A stretch of DNA of 64,000 nucleotides, from NCBI GenBank assembly GCA_008828725.1, contig MEHQ01001459.1, positions 248,001 to 312,000 of the forward strand, given 5' to 3'. Each line of letters begins with the position of its first letter. Position 1 is the stretch's first letter. The stretch is from Saccharina japonica. Taxonomy: Eukaryota > Sar > Phaeophyceae > Laminariales > Laminariaceae. Under the pieces are notes generated by a model. The model was not told the DNA's origin. It saw nothing but the letters and a program-made list of their open reading frames with translations, and did not search any database. The translations under genes and the position numbers were made by a program. Of the stretch, positions 45,279-57,800 are shown piece after piece.

Positions 45279-45510
45279 CCCACGGTAGGGGCGTAGCACA
45301 ATTTTCTGAGCTCCTCACGTGAGGAGCTCAATATCTCACCCGAGATATGCCCTCGGAGATATTCGTTCGCGCAACCCGATCAAAACTTCCAATGCGGTAG
45401 TCCAAAAACAAACGTACCAGTAAAACAATAATAGTACCCATTGGTTACTCGCGTGAGGAGCTCAGCCGGTCAGAGAATATTGAGCCAAACAATGGTACCC
45501 CTACCGTGGG
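45279..45510. mobile_element. Small MITE, CCCACGGTAGGGG TIR, copy 2
   Basis: It has the same termini and inner GAGCTCCTCACGTGAGGAGC palindrome as 36048-36273, and the same AATAATAGTACC segment. Both copies are preceded by GACTCAT and followed by ATT. Confidence 0.85.
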
Positions 45511-45680
45511 ATTGCTGATATGGTCTTTATATTATATGACCTGTCGTAACTCGATGAAAAAAAATCGTTTGGCGACCTCTATTTCCACACCTGTTGGATG
45601 GAAACTTTGTAAGAATGAAATATAAATGAGGTTCCGTGTTCATTTTTTTTCTTGTTTTTTCTCCAGTGTTCTTTTCTGTA

Positions 45681-46573
45681 AAATCGGAAGGGCATTAGCC
45701 AAAAGTAGGTATACCTACGCACTTCGAGCCATCTGTAGGTACACTGCGTAATGTACACCGGAAACGGCCTCCGGGCCCGCCTTATACTGGGCCTGCGCTC
45801 CATTGTACCTACAAATGGCTCAAAGTGCGCAGGTACACCTATTGTCGACTACTCAATGTGCGTATCACCTATTTTTGGCTTCAACTGTACCTATAAATGG
45901 CTCAAACGATCACTTTTTGCCAACTGAAATATAGACAGACGGCCATACATTCACCCACGTTTGCTACGTATGGAATGTTGTTCCGGATCGCGCCAACGGC
46001 TGTGTAACTTAGACCCCCTCGTAACCGTATGTGGTATTACTCTGTACACGTATATATCAAAGTTTCTCCTAATATATACTGCACTACAGTATGTATATTG
46101 TACTTTCAGCATAACGGCATGGAAACGCTCGTCATCGTTGCTTCTCCGCATCGTATACATGTGTTTGCGTAGGAGAGGTGACGTACTGAATACGTATCCA
46201 TTGATCGCGATACGATTTCTCGTTGTAGGTAATGCGTGATAACTCCGCAGTATCAGTGGTTGTACTGGTACGGTCGGCTGGTTGACAGTCCTGGCATCTG
46301 ATGTGGCCGTCTGTCTATATTTCAGTTGCCAAAAAATGATCGTTTGAGCCATTAATAGGTACAGTTGAAGCCAAAAACAGGTGATACGCATATCGAGTAG
46401 TCGGTAATAGGTGTACCTGCGCACTTTGAGCCATTTGTAGTTATTATACAATGGTGCGCAGGCCCAACATCAGGCGGGCCCGGAAGCCGTTTCCGGTGTA
46501 CAATACGCAGTGTACCTGTAAATGGTTCAAAGTGCGTAGGTATACCTATTTTTGGCTAATGCCCAAATCGGAA
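45681..46573 (+). mobile_element. Mutator-like non-autonomous element, copy C, perfect 9-bp duplication
   Basis: The element spans 45690-46564 (875 bp), from GGGCATTAGCCAAAAGTAGG to CTATTTTTGGCTAATGCCC. Arms are about 260 bp. AAATCGGAA flanks it on both sides (45681-45689 and 46565-46573). The 9-bp target duplication and long inverted repeats are Mutator hallmarks. The interior, about 355 bp, holds no transposase. The perfect duplication makes this the freshest of the three copies. Confidence 0.92.
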
Positions 46574-46649
46574 TGTCAGATCACCTGCAGAACGCCGAGA
46601 GCTGATGAACTCCGTTCTCTAAATAGTCCAGTGATACTCACAGTGTGTG

Positions 46650-46938
46650 TGTTGTCTTCACATTAACCCGTTCTTTCTACCCAACCACATCACTACACCC
46701 AGTGTGTTTCCTGATTCCTAATCCTAGAGAGATAAAATTCTGTGGTCACAGACTGTGAAACAAAGGATAACCAAATCAAAATAAACGCAAATTAATGGGC
46801 AAGGCAAGTGAGATGTTAACGTACCGGCTACGAGAACACAACGACACAAGCCGAACCGAAAAATAAGAACAAAAATACAAATACAAAAACGAATTCTGAA
46901 ACGAAACAGAATACAAATGACGCAGGGAGAAAGAAGCG
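46650..46938 (+). mobile_element. Dispersed repeat, CACATTAAACCCGTTC family, copy 3 (short)
   Basis: It follows copies 1 and 2 from TTGTCTTCACATTAACCCGT through GTGGTCACAGACTGTGAAAC and ACGTACCGGCTACGAGAA to GACGCAGGGAGAAAGAAGCG, then stops, lacking the 3' third. Confidence 0.75.
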
Positions 46939-47027
46939 CCACACTCTTCGTACTATTGAAATAAAAGTAAATACATATATTTACGTACAGGCTGGTTCAA
47001 GTATATCGCGGGAAATTCACTCAGTGG

Positions 47028-47311
47028 CCAATGTCCACGCCGTTGTTTGGAGATAGACCCTGAAATTTGGCACACGTGTTTTATGCGCCCTACCCGAGAC
47101 TTCAACGGATGTTTTTTTTTTTTTTGTTCGTCAGATTGATATTGTTTGTTTTGTCATTTTTTGGGAAATTTGGGTCTTAAGAGGTCCAAACTTTGCGGCG
47201 AAAAAAAACAAAAACAAAAACAAAAACATTCGTGAAACGCTCGGGTAGGGCGCATAAAACATGTGTACCTAATTTCAGGGTCTATCTCCAAAAAACGGCG
47301 TGGACATTTGG
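47028..47311. mobile_element. Foldback element with about 85-bp arms
   Basis: CCAATGTCCACGCCGTTGTT at the left and the complementary AACGGCGTGGACATTTGG at the right bound arms that also share GGAGATAGACCCTGAAATTT and TATGCGCCCTACCCGAG in inverted order. The loop has A/T runs. No coding content is seen. Confidence 0.85.
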
Positions 47312-49138
47312 ACTTTTGTGCGGTAAAAGTGCTAAAATAGGCGTTTCCTTGTAATTATTTAGTTTCAGTATGGAATCGATGTTGGGCGTTAAATATTACT
47401 TAATATGATCATACGCAGTCAGATCTTCGAATATTTGTGTGAAACTTTGTACAAACATGCCTAGGACCACCTGGAAGCGGCCCGCTCAGAAAAAAACAAA
47501 TGGAGGGAAAACATGTTTTCCTACGGAAACGCCTGACTATTGTTGCCCACTTTGAACGCGTGTGATTAGTCGGGCCACATTTTCGGCGGTAGCGCCAGTT
47601 CTAGGTCCTTGAACATAAAACTGGCGACGTTACCCTCTTCCACTGTTCGTGGCGGTCAGTACGATATCAAATATGCGACATTGGAGTTGCTATCGCATGC
47701 GGCATTCATGACTGACGAAATTTGCGGTGATATGCCTGAACCAGCTCGTATGTATGTTTTTTGGGGAGTAAATATGCAGAGAATGTTCGTCATTTTGTTT
47801 TTCTTCCAGAAACACCTGCGCGGAAGGGCAAGCATTATAGAGGTACTTTTGAAAAATTGATCGGTTATCTATACCCGGAGAAACTGTACCTACGTAGGTG
47901 GTGTGGAAAATATTAGAAAAAAAAAGCTGCGCGGACTATAGCACTTTTGGTTTTTCCCCGAAAATAATTTTTGGGTGAGGCGTATAGAGCTCGTAGAGTG
48001 ACCATCCACCCTCAGAAGGCAGAAAAAGCATGGTGCCCCTCTGACCTTAAGATAGCATGTCTCAGGGCCCAGAAGTAAAGTGTTGGTAGGGTCATGCTGC
48101 GCCCCCGCTCTACGACTCGGTTTTCCCTACGTAATAACTCGGATACCAATGAATTAATGAATGAATGAACGAATGTGTGAAGTAGCATCCGCCAAGCACG
48201 CCGTGCGTGACCGTCGTTGCTAAATTCTCACCTTGTTGAATCGATTGTTTTTAAATGAAATTTTGATGTTTTCCCCTCTAAAGTCGCAATACAGACCAAG
48301 GAAAAGAACGACGATAGGTGTTTGGGGGTTGGTGTTTTAACGGACGCCGTACGCGAAACAGTTTATTATGAACCACCTGCTCCGTCTTTGTAGACCAATT
48401 ACAAAAACGACAGCTGTGAGATCAGGGGGGCCCATAGATTCGTAAATCAAACACCTAACCCCCGCCCCCCGCCCCCCGGAGAGCTCGACAAAATATTGTT
48501 TTGCACGTTTTTGTGTTCCCGTGTATCGGTGAACGCGATTTGTGTGACAAATTCCGGAGAGGCGCAAATCCTCACATCAAGTAAAATACCGTAACATGGC
48601 ATTCCAAGCAACGACTTGCAGGACCTACGGAACGTAAAAAAAACTACTAGGTATATATTCACCCATTAGTTCCAACCGTATTATTAAGAGGTGCATATTT
48701 ACTCTGGTCCTCCGTAATATGCTGTAGCGCCGGTCATTAGTACATCTAGTCCGCACGTATAGCAGCAGTGCGTTATACAGCAGTTACTACAGTACCAGGA
48801 CCGCCAGGGCAGACCGGGGTAATTACCCTCACAAGTGCTACCGAGGTACAGAAGTACCGGTATTGCATTGCAGTAAATGGTCACCCCCCGGCAGTATGAA
48901 TAGGTGCCTCGTCTGAGTACGGCAATCCAAGTCCCAACCCAGCGGCAACAGAAATACACACAAAGCAACCGCTTTCTTGCTGCTGCAGTTCCAAGATTTA
49001 CCTGCGCGAGCAAGGATGCTGCTGCAGCTCGGTGGTAAGGCAAGGCAACACAGATATATCAGGTACCACAGGTACGTAAAAGTATGATCATACCAAAGAC
49101 CAGGTAAGGTGCTCGTATACAAGGTCTTGTATAGGGTG
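47312..49138. other. No gene recognised
   Basis: Contains the inverted partner of 25498-25600 at about 47975-48060, C- and G-run sequence near 48470, and CAGCAG-like words near 48760. ORFs are short or overlap on both strands, with no recognised domain. Confidence 0.45.
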
Positions 49139-49235
49139 TTAACCCTTATAGGACTGGAGTCCCGTTTTGGGGACAAATTACTTAGAATTAGAGTGGTTTG
49201 TCCCCAAGACGGGACTGCAGTTCTCAAAGGGTTAA
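49139..49235. mobile_element. piggyBac-like micro-MITE, copy 2
   Basis: It starts and ends with TTAA and has the same CCCTTATAGGACTGGAGTCC arm and loop as 40151-40247, with only a few base differences. Confidence 0.85.
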
Positions 49236-50539
49236 GGCTTTGACCATAATAGACTGACTGGTCTACTGAGGGTACCACATTTATGTCCAATAAACAACAG
49301 ACCGTGCATGTCCGTACGCTTAAACAGAAAGGGATATACACGATGCTACTATTAATACCACAGCACTGCTGTAGATTATGGTGCTCATGCTGTTGCTTGG
49401 AAAGGTGGCACTCAGGTTTTACGCTTTTCCGAGAGCTCATCATGCTGTCTGGCAAGTCCACCATTGAGAGCCTTGCCGTCGTCAAAGTCGTTCCCACAGC
49501 AGTGATAAACCCACGCGATATCCATCTCTCTCAAGAACTTCTTCAGGCAGTGCTTACCCAGCTAAGCCTGTCGAACCCACGGCTCTTCAGGACCTTTTGA
49601 TTCACTATATATAGAGCGAGTTCATAGCTCCTTTGTATCGCTCACTACTACTGCTACAGTCGCTGCCACCACGCAGCTGGGGCCTATACAGGTCGCAGTG
49701 CCGCCCAGTAGTATTTTTACGGAGGAGCCTCAATAAATTTTCTTGTATAAGGGGTCGTGTGTGTAAGTGTGGGGGTGTACCCCTGCTCACGAACGGACAC
49801 AAACAGACAAAACAAGTCTGAAAACTGCCACAGCGTGCCTTTATTTACCCGATTGCTTAATATTGAGGTTTGTCGTTCGTTCGTCCCGCGTCTCGCGTCT
49901 CGCGTCTTGTTGGATTATGTGCGACGCGTACACTGCACCGATTCAGAGACACTCGGGACTCATAGACGCCCGCTAGTTATGCGCACCATCCTGTACTTTC
50001 AAGTCACGGACCGAATGCTGACATAGCTGTGATATTCCAATCTCCCGGGCCGCCGGTGTGGCCCGGCTGGCGAGGTGCCAATCTCGCACCAGGTCGTCTG
50101 CCCGGCCTCGCCCGGATTCTCAGGATATTTTGCTTCGTTTCTGTTTGCGCTGTGCCGCCTCCTCCTCGAGGTTCGGAGGCCGCAACGTGCTTGTTCGCCG
50201 GCGGCCAGCGGTTGCTTTGGGGAGCCGCTTGTTGTCTACAAGGGGTGTACCCAGCAGAGTCAGATGTATGCTCTTATACCGGTACTTGGGTATACCCTTG
50301 GGTTGCTTGGATTATGCACAAAGTATTTTATCAGGCGCACTTGCTAAAAAACAATAGTAAATACAAGTAAAGTCACGACAAAAACAATTGTTGCAGATCG
50401 TGATTTCTCTTTTTTCAGGTTGAAAATCAGAATAGCGTCAAGGTTCACGGGTTCATCTTCAAGAATCTACACGGCATAGCAAATCACCATTCAACACAAA
50501 TACAGTAGTAGTAGTGGGTGCCCGCAGATATTAACTATC
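49236..50539. other. No gene firmly supported
   Basis: Low-repeat DNA. A CT-rich tract with CAG at about 50409-50418 resembles a splice acceptor, but no exon could be built around it with confidence. Confidence 0.4.
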
Positions 50540-50812
50540 GTGTCTAAACTTCGGTTAAGAGACACAGCTCACCAGTGTGGGATCGACTTTAAATCCTACA
50601 CAAACGAGTTAGATCGACGTCGGAAGCAAAACAAGTCGTTGAGCCTGGATACCACACTGAATGCTCTTAACACCGGGAGCCCACTCAACTGTACCTCAAA
50701 TATTATATCATCTCGTGACATTTGTTCGTTAGGAATGGCCGTCGCTAATATGTTTTCCTTTAAAAAATACAAAAGTCTATATTCCAGGGTGGCTCCAAAA
50801 AGGGAATTATAA
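50540..50812 (+). CDS. Hypothetical ORF or exon, 90 residues
   Basis: The ORF is read as SKLRLRDTAHQCGIDFKSYT at the N-terminus, then a basic stretch (DRRRKQNKSLS), and ends YSRVAPKREL before the stop. Composition is protein-like and it lies in DNA free of recognised repeats. I considered a distant organellar ribosomal-protein likeness but cannot support it. The start is uncertain (GTG at the reported position, open upstream to about 50478), and it may be the last exon of a longer gene. Confidence 0.25.
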   Translation: MSKLRLRDTAHQCGIDFKSYTNELDRRRKQNKSLSLDTTLNALNTGSPLNCTSNIISSRDICSLGMAVANMFSFKKYKSLYSRVAPKREL

Positions 50813-51777
50813 AGCATATGCGATGTCTTTTCAACTTGTGACACCCCCGGGTTTTCAAGTGACCAACATCCCGAAGGGGAACCTTTCGCTGCTGTATACA
50901 TCTACTGCAAGGATCACGGAACAGTCTCACCAATATTGGTGTCGTTGTAGATTTTATTGGTTCGTACTGGAATAGAGCACAATGTGTGAGTAACACAGAC
51001 TTGGCGAAAGTGTCGACCGAACCATGGGTCCACACAATGGTTTATTAGTTACTGTGAACTTGATAGACATCGCGGGTCACCATAGCTTGCAGGAGGTGTC
51101 TATCGATGTTCACTGTCGACCGTAGTAGACTACGCATGGTTTCCATTAGTATCGTAGACATTGTAGGTGACCACGTTGTCGGTGCGTAATCTTCACCAAG
51201 GGACCACTGACAGTTTCCCAAACAATATATCGGGGAAATGATTGAATCCGTCTAACTTTTCTGACGAGATGTTGCTAAACATTTCAATGGACACCCTTTA
51301 CCGAATACGAAATAGACTCATACATATGACATTTTTACGTCGGTATTGGATTGCCAATTGTGTATTGGCCGGGTGTCATTTGTACTTGCCAAGCATGTAT
51401 TGTTCCAGATGTCAGGTACTTCGTATTTATGAATTGTATATGAGAATCGTCCATGTTCTCTTCTTTCAGCGTATAAAAGCATTGTGTCAGTGTATGGTAT
51501 GAGTTGTAAAACATTATCGCCGCCACTCAGGTAGTACGTGCGTTTGCCTCAATGGTCTCATTTGTTTCCAAACACTGTCGAACATAATCCGTCCCTGCCC
51601 GGTCGCGAATGAATTATTTCCTCAAATAAAACCACCAACACTCCACTCCAGTGACAGCAACTATTCCATTCCTGATGCATACATGTTGCAATGCTTGTGC
51701 GCTTGACCTGACAGCCGCGTTCGGTCACGTGACGCCCTGAAGATTCACACCAATCAGCAGGCAGGCGAAGACTTGAG
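50813..51777. other. Upstream region of the LRR gene
   Basis: No repeat or gene is recognised. This should hold the promoter and 5' UTR of the LRR gene. No TATA box or initiator could be assigned with confidence. Confidence 0.4.
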
Positions 51778-51841
51778 ATGGCATGGTTGATCGTGACGCT
51801 TTCAGCCGTACTGGCGCTGTCATTCAGTCCCTCCGTTCATG
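51778..51841 (+). CDS. LRR gene exon 1: signal peptide
   Basis: MAWLIVTLSAVLALSFSPSV, then H and the first base of a glycine codon. The hydrophobic core LIVTLSAVLAL and a small-residue end suggest secretion, with cleavage near SVHG. The donor is G|GTAAGT (phase 1). The ATG is the only one in frame before the core. Confidence 0.8.
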
Positions 51842-54800
51842 GTAAGTCAAAACATCAAACCCGTCCACCCGCTCACGAAAGGACGACGACATCTCAATAT
51901 GAACGGTGTGTAAGGAAGACCGTACTCTCTCCCTGGCTCGAACTACTGTAAAAGGTTTGGCCATGTCACCCGGATAGCAATGAGCACGTCGATCGTTTGG
52001 AGTGAAGCCGGAAGCGAAACCCGATTGTGATAATGGTCCTGGTCGGTCACGGGAGGTTGTTTGAAAAACCCACGCGCGACGAGTTCGCTTCCGTGGTGAC
52101 ATATGCAGACGGGGCATCCAGTGCCTATGAAGAACAGCTGTGATGGCGAAGAGAGATAGCGGAGAAAATGGCGCTCATGTGACTGTGATGATTTTGGAAG
52201 ATACGTTTATGCTTGATGTCAAAAGGAACAGAACACGTCAAGACGAAAGGAATCAAGAGGGTAATGAGGAGAGAGTAGAACCGAGGAGTAGAGTATTCGA
52301 AGTGGGCGCGGCTGTTACGTGATCATCACGGGACAATGCCCACATTAAAAGATGCTGTACCCCACACGGGCTGTTGCACTCGCCGAAACTCCGCTGTATA
52401 GCACAACATTCCATGCATCTCTTCTTAGCACCGTTCCCAGCATCCATACTGACACTTGATACATAAAATGTACGGTGTACCGACGGGAAGGAATACCCTC
52501 GGGTCCCGCCGCATAATGTTGCTATCCGCGTCTAGAAATTACATGCTCACTATTCAGGCGGCATGATGAACGTAATTATGGATCGGAGCGTCCATGCTCC
52601 AATCGTTTGGTCACTTAAACCATAACAAATCTCCGGCGGAGACAAAATAATTGATTTACGAATCTGACGAAATCATGGCCATTTGACATATAGTCCCTCC
52701 CGCACACCTGCATGGTGTTTGTTCTCGACCCAGGAATGAACGCATGCTTCACTGATGACAGAGCCAGATGCACTGCTGGCAACTTCCAAGTGTGAGTGAG
52801 ACAGGGTTCTCACTACTACGCCGGGAAACCGTTTCGTGGAGATCGTACGGTCATATTTGTTCGAGAATCATTTTTATTTTCGCGTGAGTGTCTTAGAGCG
52901 TTGATACACTACAGTAGCGTCAATGTACGGTGGGTGCACGTCGGGGTTGGTCTACTTTCAACACCTACGTATAGGTTCATGTACCTATTGCTGGAGCTTC
53001 CTTTTCAAACAGCCATGGCTTCTCGCGGTGCAGACGTTTCTTGTGGTGCGATTCGGGTCGGTGCGGTGATACCGAACCGAACCGTACCACAACGAGGTAA
53101 TTTGTTTTTAAGTCGTACCGAACCACACCGTAGGCTCCTGAAAGGTAAACTCTTCACCCCACCGCACCTCACCGAACGATTGTCAAAGGGGACACCCGCA
53201 CCCGAATGGCATCGTTCGGCTCTCGCAAAAAGGGGAACGTTGAGAATGCCTTGAGGACTTTACAATCAAGCAATTTCCTACGGTGTGATGACGGTGCTGT
53301 GCGATGCGGTGTTGACTGGTCGTAACCGAGCCACACACCGCATCGTATGATGTCCAACAGCACCGCGTCGCACTGCACCATATGGAAACCAACAACAACA
53401 CTCGGCGCCGCACGCCACGACTGATTCAAGTTGAACAAATCCGAACCGCACCGCAGCGTAGGATTCTGCAAACGGAAACCCAGCAATGCGTTTTGGTGCC
53501 ACACGGTCGAAATCCTGGCAAACAACAAGTCCGAGAACCAGAGTCGATGTGAAATTTACATTCTTTGAGACTCACTAGAGCCAGGAGCATTGGTGGTGAC
53601 GCGGCCCGCCTGACTCCCCTGCCGCACTATGTCTGTGCTGGTATATATATATACGAATGACGGCATCCACCGCGCCGTGTACACACAACGTATCGCACCA
53701 TTTCAATGTTAGATATTAACAACCTGCTGCCCTGTCCCTTTATTTCGACAACAGGGATTTGGTCCACTGCGGTCTAACAAACGAAGATCTCTCCGATCTC
53801 AAAGATTGCTTCGATACTATCGGACGCGCCGGAATAACGTTCATGTAAGGTTTCCCTTTATTGGGAGGGGGTCCACCTTGGCAGGGATGTCGTTGTCACC
53901 CTGGCCCGGCGCGTTTTGGTGGTATGCGGTCATTCCGACGAACGCCGTTTTACGACAAGTTCATGCAGCTCCCTGTTTTCAACAATACCACCGTACATAT
54001 GTGCACCGCAAAGTGAACAAAGGGACGACCACGTGTTGCCTATTTCCAGCTAAGAAGCTGTTTTTGGCTCTACGTGCGTAGCTCAACTCCTAGCTCTGGT
54101 ATTTTTCAAAGGGTAGCTGGCGTTTACATCCGAAATGTCAAGTACGTTGCACTCCAGCTGAGCGACAGTATATCGCGTCGCACTACTTTGTACGAGTGGC
54201 AATGACCGTCCTCGATATATGCGTAGTACATTTATGCAAGCAGCGGCACCAAGAGTAGAGAAGCATGCGACGAGAGAGGTGTCACCCTCAACTGAAACGT
54301 TTTTCAGAATGATTCGGTTTTGTTTATAACCCGAAGTCATCGGACCTCATGACACCGTGTTCTTGCCAACAAGTTTCACTGGGTACTTACTGCAAGGCCA
54401 TGAGGTTGTTCATCAGGTTGCACGATAGTTTCTCCTCTTGAAGTCAGTTGGTTTTGGGTGATGTATGGAGCTCTTTAAGCAACCACCCTCAAAAGGCGGC
54501 TGGTGCACCTGCATTCAGGCTATCGTGTAGCATGCGTCAGTACGCCGATGATAGTGGATTAAGTCAACGTGGCACGGCCCTGTTGCGGAGCGGGCCCGCC
54601 CATTGGAATACGACGGAGATATAAAACGTTGGGGTACGACGGACGGATACGACCTTGGGATAAGACGGGGTGGGAAGATGGAAAGCGTGGAAACGGATAT
54701 GTATGTACGAGCCTTGCGCGTTTTCACAGCAAATTACTACAGTAGGCATGAAGCGCGGTGTGCAAATAACACAAGTAAGTGCAACAAGAGAGGTCGTGGC

Positions 54801-57800
54801 GGCATACGATGTGGACATGGAAACACACTAATGTGTGCGACGCTTCCCTTTGGTATGCACCGGTATGCGTAAAGGCACCAAATAGTCACCCCCAACAAGC
54901 CAGCGTTAGCAAGCGAGCTTCTTGAGTCATTCAGCCACCGCGGTAGATAAAGCCAGCTGTGGACTTTATACCGTCGCCCCAGGCCTTGCTTACCAATCGG
55001 CGTGTCTGTCGGCCGCATTACCCATACTGACACCGACGCGTTTTACAGCAGAGGGGTCATTTTGTGGTGAAATCATTGCCGACTGGTGGAATGGCGCCGC
55101 TCAGTGGAAGAACTACCCAATAGGGCATGGCTTATAAGGCATGCCTGTCTACTGGGCTCGCATTGCTATATTACCGCCGCATATCCATGAGGTTGTTCAT
55201 AAGGTTAAGCGTACCACGTTTTACCCATGTTCAGTTTCTGTGTGTGGTATGTCGAGAGCCCCTTCACCAACTCAGAACTGAAAACAATATCTCAAGCAAG
55301 TAATACAATAGCTTGTCCCCAAAGACATGGGACCAGTTCGTAAGCGGTTAAGCCAGAAGCCTCAGAAACGAAAATATACACCCCTACCGTGTTATGCCTC
55401 AATCGTCCCCAGTTTTCAGAGCCAACAGTTATCAGAGCCAACAGTGGTCGGGTTTCCCCATGTTTTTGTTGCTTACTATCGCCCGCGCTCGCTGTCCGCT
55501 GCGATTCACGCCAATCTCCAGAGACATGCCAGGCAACGACATCACATCGTTGCCTTCGGACGTGTTCGAATCCATGGAGGCTATGCTGTCCTTGTGAGTG
55601 TCGTTTCCAGGCCACCCTCAACTCACCTCCGGGGGAGGCGGCTTTTAGTTTTACTGGTACCTGATATTGCGGGATGTGCGGGTGCCGCCGTCCTGGTGAA
55701 AGCATGATTGGGCACACGATCCCGAACTCTAGGCCCCAAGTAGGTTCCCTATTTAAGCGGGTGGTCCTGATCGTGGGGAGGATATGCCTTCGCACCAGAT
55801 AACGCGTTTCATAGCTTTCCTTGTGTTGCTGGTGGTTTTGAGTGTGTTGATGTCTTCACATCCATGAACGTGTTTACCATATATTTCTATTGCTTCACCG
55901 AATCTCGTGTTGATCTCCTTTGGACAGAGCGGCTCCCCGGGGGTCACACAGGGGCAAAACAATATAGGATTACAGGTTGGACTCACCACGAACGCATATC
56001 AATTATCTTGACCATGTATTCGGGAATCGGTAAAACGTTTTGCGACAGTACTGCGCTGTCGATACCAAACCGTTTACGCACTCCTATAAAACACCAATGA
56101 CATAACCATAAAAGGTGTGATCCAAGCACCCGTGCCAATCAAACCTAATGGTTGCGTGTCACAATCCATTGGCAGTGACGTCGCTTTGGTAGCTTCGTGG
56201 TTACCTCGTTCAGTCCCCCCTGGCACTGCCGCTTATGACTGGTGTGCATCAACTGTCGAATATTGTTTATCCCGCCGAGGGGAGGTGGCGAGAGGAGTGC
56301 CTCGGGGCTTGGAGCCGAGAAGTACCTACCCAAACATATGTAGCTATAGACCGTGCGCGAGCTCGGCCCCGCTCGTTTTCCTAAGAGCACTTGGTTTTAC
56401 CACGGGAGGCAGGACATGGGAACCGGAGGCCGCGAAGGAAAGGGTACAACATCAACAGCAGCAGCAGCAGAGAGAGTACTTGTACTGCTGTACAGCTGTA
56501 GTATACAGCAGTACCCGAACAAAACAGTCCACGCGCGAAATGGCCTGGATTGTAAGCCTACCATCGCCGATCGTCGTCCCTAGCAGCATGCTAGACAGCA
56601 CCAATAGCGCCACATCGCAGCCATCGTAGTAGCAGCAAACCGGTAGTGAGTGAGAGCCAGGAGCAGTAGTAGCAGCAGCAGAAGCAGCAGTAGCTGGAGC
56701 GATATCACATGGTAGGCAACACCGGTAGCAGGCTCGTACCTTTGACCCACGTCGATGCTCCACAGCTCCGGCCACCCCGCAAAAAAACACTGTGCGTACC
56801 ACTCTGTGCCAACATAACCGGTGGGCGTACGTAACTGAAGTGAATGTAACACCGGTATTTGTATTTAACAGTACCGACTACACGTTAGTATTTCTTGGGC
56901 TCACATTTAAAGAGAGAGGTTTGGTTGAAAAGTATTGCCAAGAGTCCCCTCCAGCCTATTGTAGTGTGCCCCATATGTGTACCGATGCTGAAACGTCACC
57001 CTTAACACATCCAAAGACCTCAAGGGCAGAAGATTGCGCGACCTCCTTCGAGGACAGAACCCCGGGGAACCACGTGGTTTTTGCACATCAACGACAGACC
57101 GACAGCTACCTTACGCATTCAGAGGGTTAGGGACGAATGTGTGCAGACGAGATTCTATTTCATGACGAGCAACGCACATCGACAGCTACCAAACACAATA
57201 CGATGGAGGGCCTCCGAAACAATGTCTCTGAACAACACCCCCCAGATTCCGATATAGCAGCCTTCCCGGTAAACTCCAACCCAGCACAGTAAACGAAATA
57301 GCCCGAGGTTGATCGGAAAGGGACATCACGCTTTCGGCGCTCCAAGCTGGTAATGGCATTGCGTTTCTATGCATAGCTCGGCCTAAGTGTCCACCGTGAA
57401 TCACAGGGTGGTCTCTTGTTTCGCCTTAAAGTACAGAGAGGGTAATGTCTGCGTGTCTTCATCGAACGGTGTCGTCGCAAGCTCGGGTTGGGCACGACGC
57501 AGTAGTCGGTAAGGTTGTCTTTTGCTTGTTTTTAACAGTGTGACACGGTAAACGCTTGACGTTGAACGAAAACTCAATCGCAAGCAGAGGGGACAGCGGG
57601 AAACGCGAGGCGCCCGTGTCGCCATATACCCATTCGGTCGCGATTTGAGTTTTGCAACTATTCCGCTTAACCAATGATGACAGCAAACCCAACTCGCCGA
57701 GAGTTCGTACGCAACTGTCCGCGTCGAATACACTGAACCCTTAGTGGTAAGCTAACATATGCTGTTGTTACGTCGTTACTCCCTCCCTCGCTCTCGGTGC

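Noticed and set aside
54053-54070. LRR exon after TATTTCCAG in intron 3
   Set aside because: The phase-2 reading meets a stop at once.
55292-55795. 167-codon minus-strand ORF opposite LRR exon 4
   Set aside because: It overlaps a well-supported exon on the other strand and has no recognisable domain.
56792-57130. 112-codon ORF in intron 4 of the LRR gene as an extra exon
   Set aside because: No LRR pattern, and no splice pair gives a phase-2 exon.
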